Below, piece after piece: positions 12,435 through 23,793 of a DNA stretch of 64,000 nt. How positions within the stretch are numbered: position 1 is the stretch's first letter; every line of letters starts with the position of its first letter. The translations under genes and the position numbers were made by a program. Source of the DNA: Filosporella fistucella (lineage: Eukaryota > Ascomycota > Leotiomycetes > Helotiales); assembly GCA_030077755.1 (NCBI GenBank), contig JAQJZZ010000011.1:1922001-1986000 (forward strand), in the 5' to 3' direction. The notes below the pieces were generated by a model. That model saw nothing but the letters and a program-made list of their open reading frames with translations, was not told the DNA's origin and searched no databases.

Positions 12435-13600
12435 CTTTAAGTACGGTCTGCAAACTACACCCCCGCCACTTCGAAATGCCTATGCGACTGCTTTAAAGTG
12501 ATTGACCGGTCCTCAATTCGACGTTGGATGGGTGTTTGTGTACAGACAGTGGAGATGACGACCAAGTGGGCAGTGAGAATCGTCTAAGTTGAGCAACCTA
12601 TCGCCGTTGACCCCGCCGCAGTTTGAACAGTAAGAGTCGTCACGTGGATGATCCGCTTTTTTAGACGGCTCAATTTTGTGTCTCAACTTGGACCTCGACT
12701 ACAAGCCTAATGAAATAATTACCTCGAAGATTTATGCTGCTCCGTTCCAAGTAGTAGGGTATGGAACCCATAGTAGTTTGCGCTTCATTCTCTCGCCAGA
12801 ATGAAATCGATACATAGTCTCCATAAACTTGGGGTGTTAGACAAAAGCTCTTGTGTCCTTGCTCAAAAAGGAAGCAACGTGCATCGCGAGTGCCGTGAGA
12901 GAGACAGAACGTAGAGGAAATCTTGAAAGCTTTGCGATCAAAAGAATTCTCAGTCTACCTACACTCCAATATCACCACCCAACATCTTCTTGCCGCTCTT
13001 ATTAGTGCGAAGTCACTCGTTTACTTGTACCTAACAATTCTTTATCCCTCGAGGATTTGGTGCTTGGAGTATCAATTGTCCTGCTTTAGACATTCATGTT
13101 CTCGAAAATCTTGATTTCACGTTGTCAACAGACCGTATCTCGACCAGCACTCACTTAAAGCTTGGGTTGTGGTTGAAGTTGGATAGTGGAATGAGGCTGT
13201 CAGTGTAGAACAAACCACCGCAATCTACTTCGCGTGCTAACTCTCTACTTTCTCAGTTGACCCTCTCCTGCCCGCTACCACCAGTAAGCCAGGCAGCTAC
13301 CAATATCCATCAAGATTGTTTGCAAGCTCAGGATTTCAAGTCTATACTGAAGTTGACGTTTACATCAAGACCTCTTCTGCGGGCTGGCTTGAGGACGTCT
13401 TTCTACATTGTACCACACCTCACTTCCTCCATTACGCGTCGAAGGCTTGAAAGTATTGAGATATCCCTACTTTTGAAGGAACGTGCACGTCCAATATCCC
13501 CCAGATATTTATGCGCTCTTGAAATAGCTTTGGAGTGGAATCTCTCGTTCTCTTGGTCCAGTCGAATATTCACATTCTCAAATTACCACCTACAGCTTCC
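12435..13600. promoter_or_regulatory. Divergent promoter region between Arp3 and the taspase-like gene
   Basis: Both flanking genes read outward from here. The region has no supported gene. Frames at 12923-13114 and 13257-13757 are plus-strand noise or 5' leader of the next gene. The start of the right-hand gene could lie upstream of 13601, at an in-frame ATG at 13535. Confidence 0.45.
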
Positions 13601-15697
13601 ATGCAACCACACGTACAAAACCACAATTCCCAGACAGTTTCTAGACTTGGCTCTGCACGCGTATCATTACGCCATCTTCGACATAATTTCTCCAGCTCCT
13701 TTTGGAAAGCAAAGAAGCAAGGTACCCCTTCCAGTCAAGAAGCTGCAGAGGTTTTAGAGATCGAACCTACTACAGACCCCAACCCCAGCTTGGAAGCTCC
13801 ATCATTTGACACCGACATACCATATTTTAGCCCAATCATGGATGGGGCTACTGAGAGGATGGCGCGCCGCAATAATATGTCGCAAACTCGACCAGCTAAC
13901 GTTGCTGCCATCTTCGTCCATGCTGGTGCTGGTTACCATAGCACTACCAATGAACATATACATCTTGGTGCTTGCGATAGGTAGGTCTTCTTCATGTAGT
14001 CAGATACCTGTATCCTCCTCCTGCCGAAACAGAGATGTGTTGAAACAACCAAAAATTCTTGGCTGATTTCATTATAGTGCTGCTCGTATGGCGATGAAGA
14101 TTCTCAGAGCTGGAGGTACAGCTGTCGATGCAGTCGAGGCCGCGATCAAAGTTCTCGAGGACAAGGAGATCACAAATGCTGGTTACGGTAGTAATCTAGC
14201 AATTGACGGAGTAGTTGAATGTGATGCAACCATTGTTGATCATTTGGGTAGAAGTGGTGCTTGTGGAGCTACAGCTCGTGAGTCAAATTCGCGTTGGACA
14301 CTGGACATTTATCTGACATTTTGGATTCAGAGATCAAGAATCCCATCCACTTAGCCCGAAAGATCCTGGATGCATCCAGTCGACCGTTGTCACTGCGACG
14401 TGTTCCGCCCAATCTCCTCGTTGGACAAGGCGCTACCGACTTCGCGTGGGAGTATGGTATTCCAGTCCTTCCACATGAGATGCTGGTCTCTCGAAATGCA
14501 AGAGATCGATTCATTCGCTGGCGAGATGACTTGAAGCGTGCAGAAGGTCGTATGACACCAATTTCAAGTGCTAGTGGTAGCCAGGCTGGAGATGAGGAGA
14601 GACTTGACCCAGAATACGAAGCACGTGTGCAGGCAAGACAACGTCGTGATCATACACTTGCTATTCTCAACGGTACCTGGAATGAAGGCCAAGGCGATTC
14701 GCCACGCGTGTCACCTCAACTCACTCCAATCCGGGACGCCCCCTCCCAAGAGCCTGGCCCAACAATTCGCAGTTCTCCGGGTCCGGCTCCAGGTGTTCCT
14801 ACACATTATGACGAGCAAGGAGATTTCCCTTCAAACTCCAAGACTAGATTGCACTCTCCTAGCGGCTCCCCGTCGAAGAGACCCCGATATGGTACCCAAC
14901 CAAGTGAGGAAAGACTTACTCACTCTTTGCTCGGCCTCAATGGAGATACACAGAAGAGCGCTGCAGACGTTGCCATGAGCAGAAATTCGGCGTTCAATTC
15001 TGAGGCAAGACCTGGAAGCAGTGATGGGCCTACTACTCCTCCTAGTGAAACCGAAAATTCCGAAATCGCCACTTCACGTATGCTTTATCAAGAAGGAACT
15101 GCCGAATCCCCCTCCAAATTATACATCCGAGATGACGACGTTATTACCGATACTGTTGGTGCTATTGCTATCGATATGTATGGCCGAATTGCTGCTGGAT
15201 CGTCCTCTGGAGGTATTGGCATGAAACATCGTGGCCGTGTTGGACCTGCTGCCCTTGTAGGCATAGGTACTGCGGTGATTCCAGCCGATGAAGCCGATGA
15301 TGAAGGCATATGCGTAGCGGCAGTGACGAGCGGAACGGGTGAGCACATGGCGACTACGATGGCTTCTCAGAAATGCGCAGAGCGCCTTTACCACAACACT
15401 CGTCGGGCTCTTGGTGGTGGAGATATTGAAGCTACTGAGGAGGAAGCTATGCAATCTTTCGTATTAGCAGACTTTATGGGCCACCCTGGTGTCGCGGCTA
15501 GCAATTCTGCAGGGGCGATTGGTGTGATGGCTGTAAAAAAGACACCTTACGGCTATTTTCTCCACTTTGCTCACAACACTGACTCCTTCGCTTTAGCGTC
15601 TATGCACTCCAATGAGAGGGACGCAAAGTGTGTCATGTCAAGAGCCGGTGATCATGGCAACTGTGTTCGAGGAGGCCGCAAAGTCCGTGTCGACTGA
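13601..15697 (+). CDS. Taspase / asparaginase-family Ntn-hydrolase
   Basis: Three exons (13601-13980, 14078-14277, 14331-15697) give 648 aa. The family is the isoaspartyl peptidase / L-asparaginase 2 / taspase-1 group, made as a proenzyme that cuts itself so that a threonine becomes the N-terminal nucleophile. The alpha half shows AAIFVHAGAGYHS, GGTAVDAVEAAIKVLED and NAGYGSNL. The beta half begins at DTVGAIAID, where the Thr (about residue 468, codon at 15152) is the predicted nucleophile. It continues with GRIAAGSSSGGIGMKHRGRVG and the substrate-binding TSGTGEHM. Between the halves is an insert of over 200 residues rich in Ser, Pro, Arg and acidic residues. The TVG context and 648-aa length favour taspase-like over plain asparaginase. 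The start codon is uncertain: ATGs at 13535, 13601 and 13840 are all in frame. Confidence 0.85.
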
Positions 15698-16556
15698 GTA
15701 GACGTTTTGATTGCATCAACCTTTACACAGAGGAACAGACATTGGTGGGGATTTGTGATATTTCTTCTCAATTATTAGCATGGCGTTTATGGGCAGTTGG
15801 GTCCCCTTGGCTTTTTCTCTCCCTTCTGTTCTCTTTTTATGGCAAGGCACCACCCGAGGATGGAAAACTGGAGATGAAAATATGCATGTGAGGGAGACTT
15901 AGAGGGAGAAATTGCCATCATAGCTCTTCACAGTTTGTGACTGCATGGAGAGCTCGATTTGCTCTATCCTAATTGCGAAGCACAAAATCGATATCCGTAA
16001 ATGAACCTAAAATTCTTTGTTATCCTACATATTTATGCAGTGACGACTGTCATGAGAAGTCAAAATGATCAGCGTGAAAACAAGAAACGACTCTGGAGCT
16101 ATAAGGGAATGCACAAGTCTTCACAAATAGAACTGAATAGTAATTATAGCTTGCACAACGTAGGCTGACCTAGATGCAACCACCCAAACAGTAAAAACAT
16201 AAGCAGCTTGTACAGAGTTTCATTTAAGAGTTTCGTCTCCAAAGTAGAAGAAGAATTGTGGTGTTATGTAGGAGTTAGGAGTAAAACTCGAGTTGTTTGA
16301 CGTCTCCTAGGGATTTTGGTTCGATGAAGACGATAGCTAACCTATCTTACAATATAGCATACGTTGATATCGTTATAGGGGTCAGGAATCTTTGGTGATG
16401 GCTACCTAAGTTTCACGCACTCCCCACTCTGAACGCAGGGATATATTGGGATTTTCCCTTCTTTATTCTGCATATTCAAGCCTGGTCTTGGAAAGAGGCG
16501 ATCAACATAAAGATCAAGGAGCTATTAAATCCATATTTGATAACTATTTGTATTTT
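15698..16556. other. Convergent 3' region between the taspase-like gene and TFB4
   Basis: Both neighbours end into this region. No gene is supported. The open frame 16446-16721 on plus is the antisense of the TFB4 last exon. Confidence 0.5.
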
Positions 16557-17709
16557 TTATTCTCCTGGGGCTGGAGTTCCTCTCGCACTTCCAGTTTCAA
16601 CACCTCCATTCAACTTCTTTCGTTTCTTCTTCTTCTTCGCAACCACCGCTGGCTTTGCACCATAGTCGCCAAGTGTAAGGTGTGTGGAGCATGTGAGACA
16701 AATGGCTCCTTCCGGAGGTGAGCAAAATACTGCGGTTGGTCAGTATATTGTGTAGAGGCAGGGGAAGGACTTACTGCTCAAGCATATACTACATACAAAT
16801 CCAACATCCACCACCTTCCGGTGGCAAAAGCAAGCAGCTCTGAAGTCTACCACTTCTTGGGTTGGGGCGACGAGGTGTTTTCTTGCCACTTGGTCAGGTA
16901 GAAACGCCATCATGAGGTATTGTAGTAAGCCTTGCGGACTCCGTAATTGCATGTAAATACCCTTTGTGGCATCAGATGCTTGCTGTAGAAAGACTGTATC
17001 ACCAGCTAACTTCAGTATATCAATCGGTATACGTAACCTTTGAGCGGCGAACGTTGTGTTCATTATTGGGATGTATTGGTGGGCAAGATCACCAGATACC
17101 GAGACCACAAGGATACGACTTTGCAGACCTGTGGGAGCGTCATTTGATTCAGCTGTAGCTCCAGTTGGTTTGTTCTCGGAAGTTATGCCAGTATAGGCCG
17201 TGGTAGCCTTATTGATGTATGAGAGAGCGAGTGTGAGAGCCCCGGCCATTTGAGTGGTTGTTGTCGTCGAGACGTCAGCCTCCGTGGTTGTTGAGATCAA
17301 TTCGCGGAGAGATTTGAGAAGATCGTCTTCTATGAGAGCGAATGGTCGGTATTTGTTTGCACTGTCAAGATTCGGTCTCCCTTCCCTCATTTCCACATCT
17401 TCCGAGGAAGAAGGTGGTCGAGGGTACAGCCATACTGCTCTGTGACTGTGACTCGCCACCACAGCTACCTGGTTCGCATTGTTGACCGCTAAATGAGCGT
17501 TTATGAAGATAAGGATATTCGCAATGGCTTTCGAAAGAGGAAGGGTGGGTGCGAGCAGTGCCCATGCATGTGGGTTCGTATCTAAAACAATGACGAGTAG
17601 GGAAGGTGAAGCAGCTGTAAACTTGTTAGGCCGCTTCTCATTATACAGATGCTAGATCCTGACCTCCAGTCGCAACCTCGTAGTGATCTGACCCATCTAC
17701 TCCATTCAT
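16557..17709 (-). CDS. TFB4: TFIIH core subunit Tfb4 (p34)
   Basis: Three exons on minus (17664-17709, 16775-17614, 16557-16729) give 352 aa. The N-terminal VWA-like fold reads SLLVIVLDTNPHAWALL and then ILIFINAHLAVNNANQVAVV. The middle has RILVVSVSGDLAHQYIPIMN. The C-terminal zinc-binding region has paired cysteines in ACFCHR, GFVCSICLS, FCSPPEGAICLTC, followed by a lysine-rich tail. Tfb4 pairs with Ssl1 in the core of TFIIH, used in transcription initiation and nucleotide excision repair. The start is fixed by the first exon MNGVDGSDHYEVATG, spliced at a gtcagg donor. The gene is head to head with the UCS gene, 373 bp between starts. Confidence 0.95.
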
Positions 17710-18082
17710 CTTGCAGATTCAAGCATGTCAGATTTTCCAGCTTGAAGGATGGTGGGGTAAGTTGTAGAGCTCTACGAAGCTTCGATACAGATTCTTGTTG
17801 ATTCACCTGTACTGGAGGTGCGCTTTTCTATGATATGCCCAGTCCTGCTGGTTGCATCAGGCTAAAAATATTAGCTGTAGGCTTTTCAATGTGAACTTCC
17901 CCATGCCACTTCGCGATTTTGTAAACCGATTAACGAGACCCCTGCTGGACGCCTGGTCCCGTGACTCTGTTGAGGCCCATAAATCTCAGCCCACCCAAGA
18001 AGATCATCTTGCATCAGATCTCCTCACATGAATCCTCTGCCCATTTACCTCAAAACACCTGCATAGCATAGCATTCTTCAGA
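17710..18082. promoter_or_regulatory. Bidirectional promoter TFB4 / UCS chaperone
   Basis: The two start codons point away from each other and lie 373 bp apart, so regulatory sequence must be shared or overlapping. No specific binding site is called. Confidence 0.5.
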
Positions 18083-20328
18083 ATGTCGGCACCTACAATC
18101 CCAGAAATTGATCCTAGTGTACCAGCATCGTCAGACGCAGTCAAGAGCACTAATGTTTCCCTCGAAGACCAAACACTGCTTCTCTTGGCTCGGCTGATGG
18201 AAGGCGGACAGGAGGATGAGGATACTTGCAGAGAACTAGATTCTCTTACAAAGTTACTGAGCGACGACACATCTAACGAATCACCGAAGGCAGATCCTCA
18301 TGAGTCACTTCACGAGTCCGTCGACACCGACTGTTTCGAGACCATTGTTGGCTATCTTGATATGAGACAACCAGATATCGTTCGAGGTCACGCGACTTTG
18401 ACTGTATCAGCTTATCTCAAAGCCTCTGGCAAAAAGGGTGCCGAGTATTTGTCCAGCTTTTTCCACACGACAGTAGGGAAGGGAACATATGATGATTTCA
18501 TTCTTGCGTTCTCTGTCGCGGCTTCCTTATTTCCTATTGTCCCCGATGTTATTGCAGATCTCTTCATGAGCGAAGGTTTTGTGATTACTCTTGGACCTCT
18601 GATGAAGAGAAAGTGGAAGAGTAAAAAAGTTGAGCAAGCATGTTTGGAGTTATTGAATGCTGCATGCATGAGTACACCATGTCGAGAGGCTATCAAAAAA
18701 TACTGTGCTGAGTGGCTGGATGAGATTGTCAATGATGTACCGAGTACCACTGCCGATGTGTCGTCTCCCGAAAGGCATCAGGTTGCTGAGGACGGAGCCA
18801 TACAGCAGCGCATTCATTCGGAGCGTGTCCGCGATCTCGCCGCAGTGGTGTTAGCCAAGATTCAGGTAGGTCTTGGATACAAAGTTTACTACTCGATAAA
18901 CCGCCAACTTCTCCAAGATAGAATAGCCCTTTGCAAGTATTCTGACTGACTTCAGGATTAAAGGCCGTAACTTCGGCGCCCAGTGCTGGAACCGAAGAGC
19001 GAATACAGCCAGCAACTACCAGCATTGAGGAACTCTCTGATATGTTCAAAAACATGCTCTCAAAACCTACATCCTTGCAAAGTTCAATAGAAGGGCTTGC
19101 GTATGCATCACTACAACCCCAAGTTAAGGAGAATTTAGCCTCGGACAACAATTTCTTGAAAACCCTCGTCAATGCACTTCACGAAGCACCTGCAAAATCT
19201 CCCACGACGTATGGAGCTCTTACTATCTTGACCAATCTTACATCATATTTGCCAACCCTATCAGAGGAGCAGAAGCGAATGGGGCAGCTTAAAGCATATG
19301 CAAATGCCTCTAAATCCTCTAAACCTAATCCTCTTAACGACGATGAACATGTCTCAAAAAGATGTCTGGCAGTCTTTCAGGCAGGATTTGTACCCATTTT
19401 GGTTACACACAGCCAGCATGGGTCCATAGCATCTCTCATGCTCGTTGTTTCGATTGTTTTTTCACTTTCCAAGAATAATAAAATCCGAGGACAAATGGCT
19501 CAGCAAGGAGCTATTAAGCTACTACTACACGCCTATTCAGTGTTTCCCAGTGATAATGTTCTTGGGCGTCGAACGTCTGCTCATGCACTTGCACGAATTC
19601 TCATAAGCACAAATCCGCACCATGTCTTCGGCGGTTCCAATCCACTTTCGATGACTTCTGCTGTTAGGCCACTTCTCCTCCTTCTCACAGATGACCCCTC
19701 AGTTGAGCATCGAAACTTGCTACCTGTCTTCGAATCCCTCATCGCTCTAACCAACCTCGCTTCCACAGATGATACAGCACGAAATCCAATAATTCGCATC
19801 GCTTTCCCACAACTGGAGGAGTTGCTTTTGTCAAACAATAAGATGGTAACTCGCGCGACCGTTGAACTTATATGCAATCTTATGCAATCACCTGAGGGTG
19901 TTGCAAAATTCGCTGATGGGGGTAAGCCAGCAAGTCAGAGAATGCACATTCTACTCGCCTTAACAGACTCCGAGGATTACCCAACCAGAAGAGCTGCGGG
20001 TGGTGCTATGGCTAGTCTTACAGAGTGGGATACTGCTGTCAATGCTATCTTGGAGCGTGATAGAGGGGTACCTCTCCTGCTGAGTTTGTGCAAAGAAGAT
20101 GAGGAAGAATTGAGGCATAGAGGTGTTGTTTGCATATTGAATGTGCTGACCGCACCAGGGAAGGTAGGAGAATGGGGCTTAAAGAAAGTGCAAGACGAAG
20201 GTGGTATTGATGCGTTGAAGGAATGCCTCAAGAAATCGAGGAGTCAAGAGGTCCTAGAGATCACCGTGGAAGCACTGAAAAAGCTCCTCGGTGACAGTAA
20301 GTCTAGTCCAGCACTTTTAGAAGGGTAA
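18083..20328 (+). CDS. UCS-domain myosin chaperone (Cro1/She4/Rng3 type)
   Basis: Two exons code for a helical-repeat protein of about 719 aa. The fungal UCS (Unc-45/Cro1/She4) family folds and stabilises myosin heads and is needed for actin-ring and endocytic function. The N-terminal part (about residues 1-262) is helical, with LLLLARLMEGG and SVAASLFPIVPDVIADLF. The C-terminal UCS domain has armadillo-like repeats: LTILTNLTSYLPTLSEEQKR, GALKLLL-like helices, RRAAGGAMASLTEWDTAVNAIL and HRGVVCILNVL. No TPR domain is present, as is usual in fungi. The exon junction is abnormal. The strong donor at 18866 (gtaggt) followed by acceptor 18955 leads straight to a TAA. Only a weak donor at 18870 (gtcttg) keeps frame, giving IQ-VG-LKAV. 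Confidence 0.85.
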
Positions 20329-21042
20329 TTGAACAACATTCTTGGCGATTCAAAGTTTTGAATTGGCTATGCTGAAGATCTGAGTACGATTCATTGTCCG
20401 ATAGCTCGCATCTCGCCCTATTTTCTCCAAAAACTCAGCCAGCGGTCTAACGAATCATTCATTGCCTCCCCCAAAGGCGTAAGGCTGAACCCCGCCTCGC
20501 AGCCCCAAAAACGAGCTGGATCACACAGATTCCTACCGTCCAATAAGAGCGCAATAGTGCTCTTGACAAGATGCCATTTGGGGGCTGTGACTAAAATCCT
20601 ATTCGCAGACCACCAATCACAACATTCCACAATCTGGTGACACTTTTCAGCACCGGAGAATTCCCAAGACACTACTCGGAATATATTTATAACGAAGCTT
20701 CTGATTGCTGAATATCATGATGGTGGAGGCACGGACTTGGATTGGTTTTTGGTAGCAATGCATTTTTGGTAAATCATTGGAGGTTTGAGGGAGGTTTTGT
20801 GTCATAAATTGGAGATGGTGGAGGCATGGTGCATCCTATACTTGATTTTCGTTGCCTGTTTGTCACATGTGTATCAGCTTTGCTGGGTTGCGATAGTGAA
20901 GGCAGAGTTTAGAAAAGTATAAGATGAGAAGAAGGTAAAGAACTTGATTTTAACATTCATCAACTTCAAGAAGACTTTCAATACAACAGCAGCATCGAAA
21001 TACATTATCTGCACTTAGAAATATAGACCAATTACCATCACA
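20329..21042. other. Intergenic region before the small secreted protein
   Basis: No gene is supported. The right end carries a CT/A-rich leader (ttcaagaagactttcaatac and on) that fits the promoter of the gene at 21043. Confidence 0.5.
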
Positions 21043-21607
21043 ATGGTCCAATTCACATCGATCCTCTCAAGTGCTCTGCTCCTTGGAGCTAGCACCATAG
21101 TCAAGTATGATTTATATCTCGTCCTGAATAAGCACAACCAATTCAGATGCTAATATTCGCAGTGCATCTCCCACTCCACTTAATCCCCTTCTACCACGAG
21201 TAGACTGCACAGGTGTATCCCCATCCCCAGGAGGTCAGCCTTGTGGTGGTAACAACATCATGACTTGCCTCACAACCAACACCTGGCAATGTCCCAACGG
21301 TGACACAGGAGTCGTACCTCCAGGCACCGAGTGTATCTGCAATGCATTCAGACATCCAGGATGGGTACCAAATAACAGTCTCCCGAACCCCGATGGGACT
21401 CTTTGTACAGCAGGAATTGTGTGTGTTGTTGAAGGAGGGAAAGAATTCCGTGTTTGTGGAACATCCGGATTGCAGCCAGTTCAGCAGGTATGTGTTGTAA
21501 TCTCTGGAATGAATCCTTCCTGGGGCTTGGCTTTGGGAGCTCCATGCTGACTTTTGTAGGTACCACCGGGAACTGTATGCCGGAATGGAGGTATTACTTG
21601 GCCATAA
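21043..21607 (+). CDS. Cysteine-rich small secreted protein, function unknown
   Basis: Three exons (21043-21104, 21163-21487, 21560-21607) give 144 aa. Residues 1-20 (MVQFTSILSSALLLGAS...) form a signal peptide; there is no other hydrophobic span and no GPI-like tail. The mature part has ten cysteines, an even number that suggests five disulfides, and is rich in Gly and Pro. Two stretches resemble each other: GVVPPGTECICNAF and QQVPPGTVCRNGGI, the second made by the last exon. Secreted proteins of this size and Cys content are often candidate effectors or wall-associated proteins in fungi, but I do not recognise the family. The last exon is only 48 nt; without it the protein would run into the intron. 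Confidence 0.75.
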
Positions 21608-23793
21608 GTGTATCGGGGTTTTCTTTCTCTTCCGGCTTGTGGTTGCCAGATTGGTTTGGTGTTCGGAGTGTTTGGAGCGGTTTGACTGGGTATCACTTAT
21701 TTTGGTTGGGAGAAATCTGTACTTACAATGAAATTGAATGAATGATCGAGAAGCTGGGATTTTGGCAAGGCATGCTCTCAATTGAAAAGTCTGTGTAGGT
21801 CACAAGCGTGTTTACTTTGCCTCTTCACATGCAGATTCAGCTTGGTTTTTCCACTAGGAAGGCATATGCCGTCGAATCTAGCTGGCTTGCTCATCTTGCC
21901 TGCCATAATAAGAGAGGATACTAGGGGTAGATAATGCAAGTTGTAAAGATATTTCGAAGAACAAATTGAAGCGTGTCTTATTGTCAACGCTTCGTGACTC
22001 AAAACAAAAGCTCCAGTGCTATTCGGCCCCAAATTGAGCATTGGATCTCTGCGTCCATTCATACAGCTGGACCAGTGGCTGGAGTGGCCGCCATTCTGCT
22101 TGGATAATGTCTTCACCGCTGGCTCTTGGAAATGAAACTATCGATCTCGTTTTCTCTTCCACCGGCCATCCAACAAAAGCTTTCGTAGTGGAAATCAAAT
22201 ACCGGTGTTCGGGCAAGACAAGGTCTCATTTCTCGCACAACTCGGTACCAGAGTTTACGAGGTGCTAACCTCGGGGCAATGGATTACTTACTGTACTGAC
22301 GCCGAGTCCACCCGCCTACATCCACAACCAAGCAGAAAAAGGTAGCCTCTAAGATGACACTTCAGAAGTGGAAGTTCGGTCCACGGTATTTGTCTGTCAA
22401 TTATTAAGACATGATTCTTTGACTCTCGCCCGGAGCCTTCCAAGTAAAGACAATTCCAAAAGCTGAAGTATGCAGAACACCAAGTAACTGAATGACAAAC
22501 TATTTCGCTTGTCTTGAAAGCCACTGGGAAATGCTTGGCTCCTGGGAACGAAACTCCTCTCAGCCCAAAATTGACAAGAAATACATATCTGTATTGCTTG
22601 AGACCGAATTGACGCTGTGATGAGCTTTATCAGCGCCAGACTTCTAGAAAAGGAAACGTCGTGGCTCGAGGCAGACTTATATATTTGGTGTGTGATGAAA
22701 AATCTCATTCTGGCTCGACTTTGAAGAGTAGGGGGAGAGCTCGTCTTGTGGGCCTCATGGGCTGGACACTGGGCGCTGAGTTCTGAGCTTTCTCGCTGTC
22801 TGATAATTGCGGGGAAGTAAGTTTATGTGTTGGACCCTGGAAGAACAAAATATATTCACGGGCTGTTGTTCTTTCCCTTCTTTTCTGCTGTGCGATTACG
22901 TCCTTATGATGCGGTGGCGGTTATTACCCAGACGAAAGCAGACATTCCGAGGGCTGTCATCGAGATTTGGGTGCCAGATCGTGTTTCTGGGGCAGAAAGT
23001 GGGCAGATTATAAAACGGACTGAGAGAAAGCTGGTTGTTGTGAGAAATGTGGGGTTCTACCTTACCCTGCTTCTGTCTGTCGTTACCTATCAATTGTGAG
23101 CTGTTTAACAGAGTGAGCTGTTCATATGGCATTTCGAGAATTGCCATTGCGGCCACACCAATCAAGCCGCAATGAGGCGCTTTTAGGGGTCCATTCAGGG
23201 TCGATTAAGCGGTCCACGAGCATCTCGGGGTCCAACAATGCCTGCAACCTTTTTGCAACCCTACCAAATCCATAGCATCCACAGCACCACAGCACCACAC
23301 AGCGCTATCGCAGCATTGTCACTGCACTCTATCCATCTGCCTCTTTTCTGCCCTCACCAGCTTCTGCATCAAGCAGCCCTGTCGCAAAAAATACGACGGG
23401 ATGACGCGCGAATCTCCAGAACGATTGCAGCAATCGAGCAAAACTCCATTTTCCTTCTGCGTTGCCTTCCAGACTCCTCGAGGAAATAAGACCATGGCGG
23501 TCTAGACCGCCATCTCTACCAGCTCAAACAGCGTGCATACCATTGCCTTCTCCTCCATCCCGTACAAGTACAGGTTTGGCTGCCACTCAATCGAGAAATA
23601 GAAGCAGCCAAGCAAATCCTATCTCCATTCACACCAGATCACCAACTCATAACCGGCTTAGTACCTTGTCTATCTCACTTCCCCATAATACACTTATTAC
23701 TCCCTCCTTCACCTTCTTTGGCCAATATCTTGCCGATCTTTCTTACTCAGCTTCTATATACCAAAATACTCTACACAATACGATTAGTCCATA
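21608..23793. other. Intergenic region upstream of the bHLH gene
   Basis: A 2.2-kb stretch with no supported gene. Frames up to about 112 codons occur on both strands (for example 21778-22116 minus, 23462-23794 plus) without domains, signal sequences or convincing splice partners. The last 500 bp are rich in C, A and T with a leader-like look and probably form the promoter and 5' UTR of the bHLH factor. Confidence 0.45.

Noticed and set aside
13257..13757. 166-codon plus frame upstream of the taspase-like gene
   Set aside because: It overlaps the likely start region of that gene in another frame and has no family features.
16319..16330. GGTTCGA-like word resembling a tRNA B box
   Set aside because: No paired arms or A box at the right distance; similar words elsewhere lie inside genes. 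No tRNA is called in the window.
10834..16556. Possible operon or biosynthetic cluster
   Set aside because: Neighbouring genes are unrelated housekeeping functions on both strands; no core biosynthetic enzyme is present.
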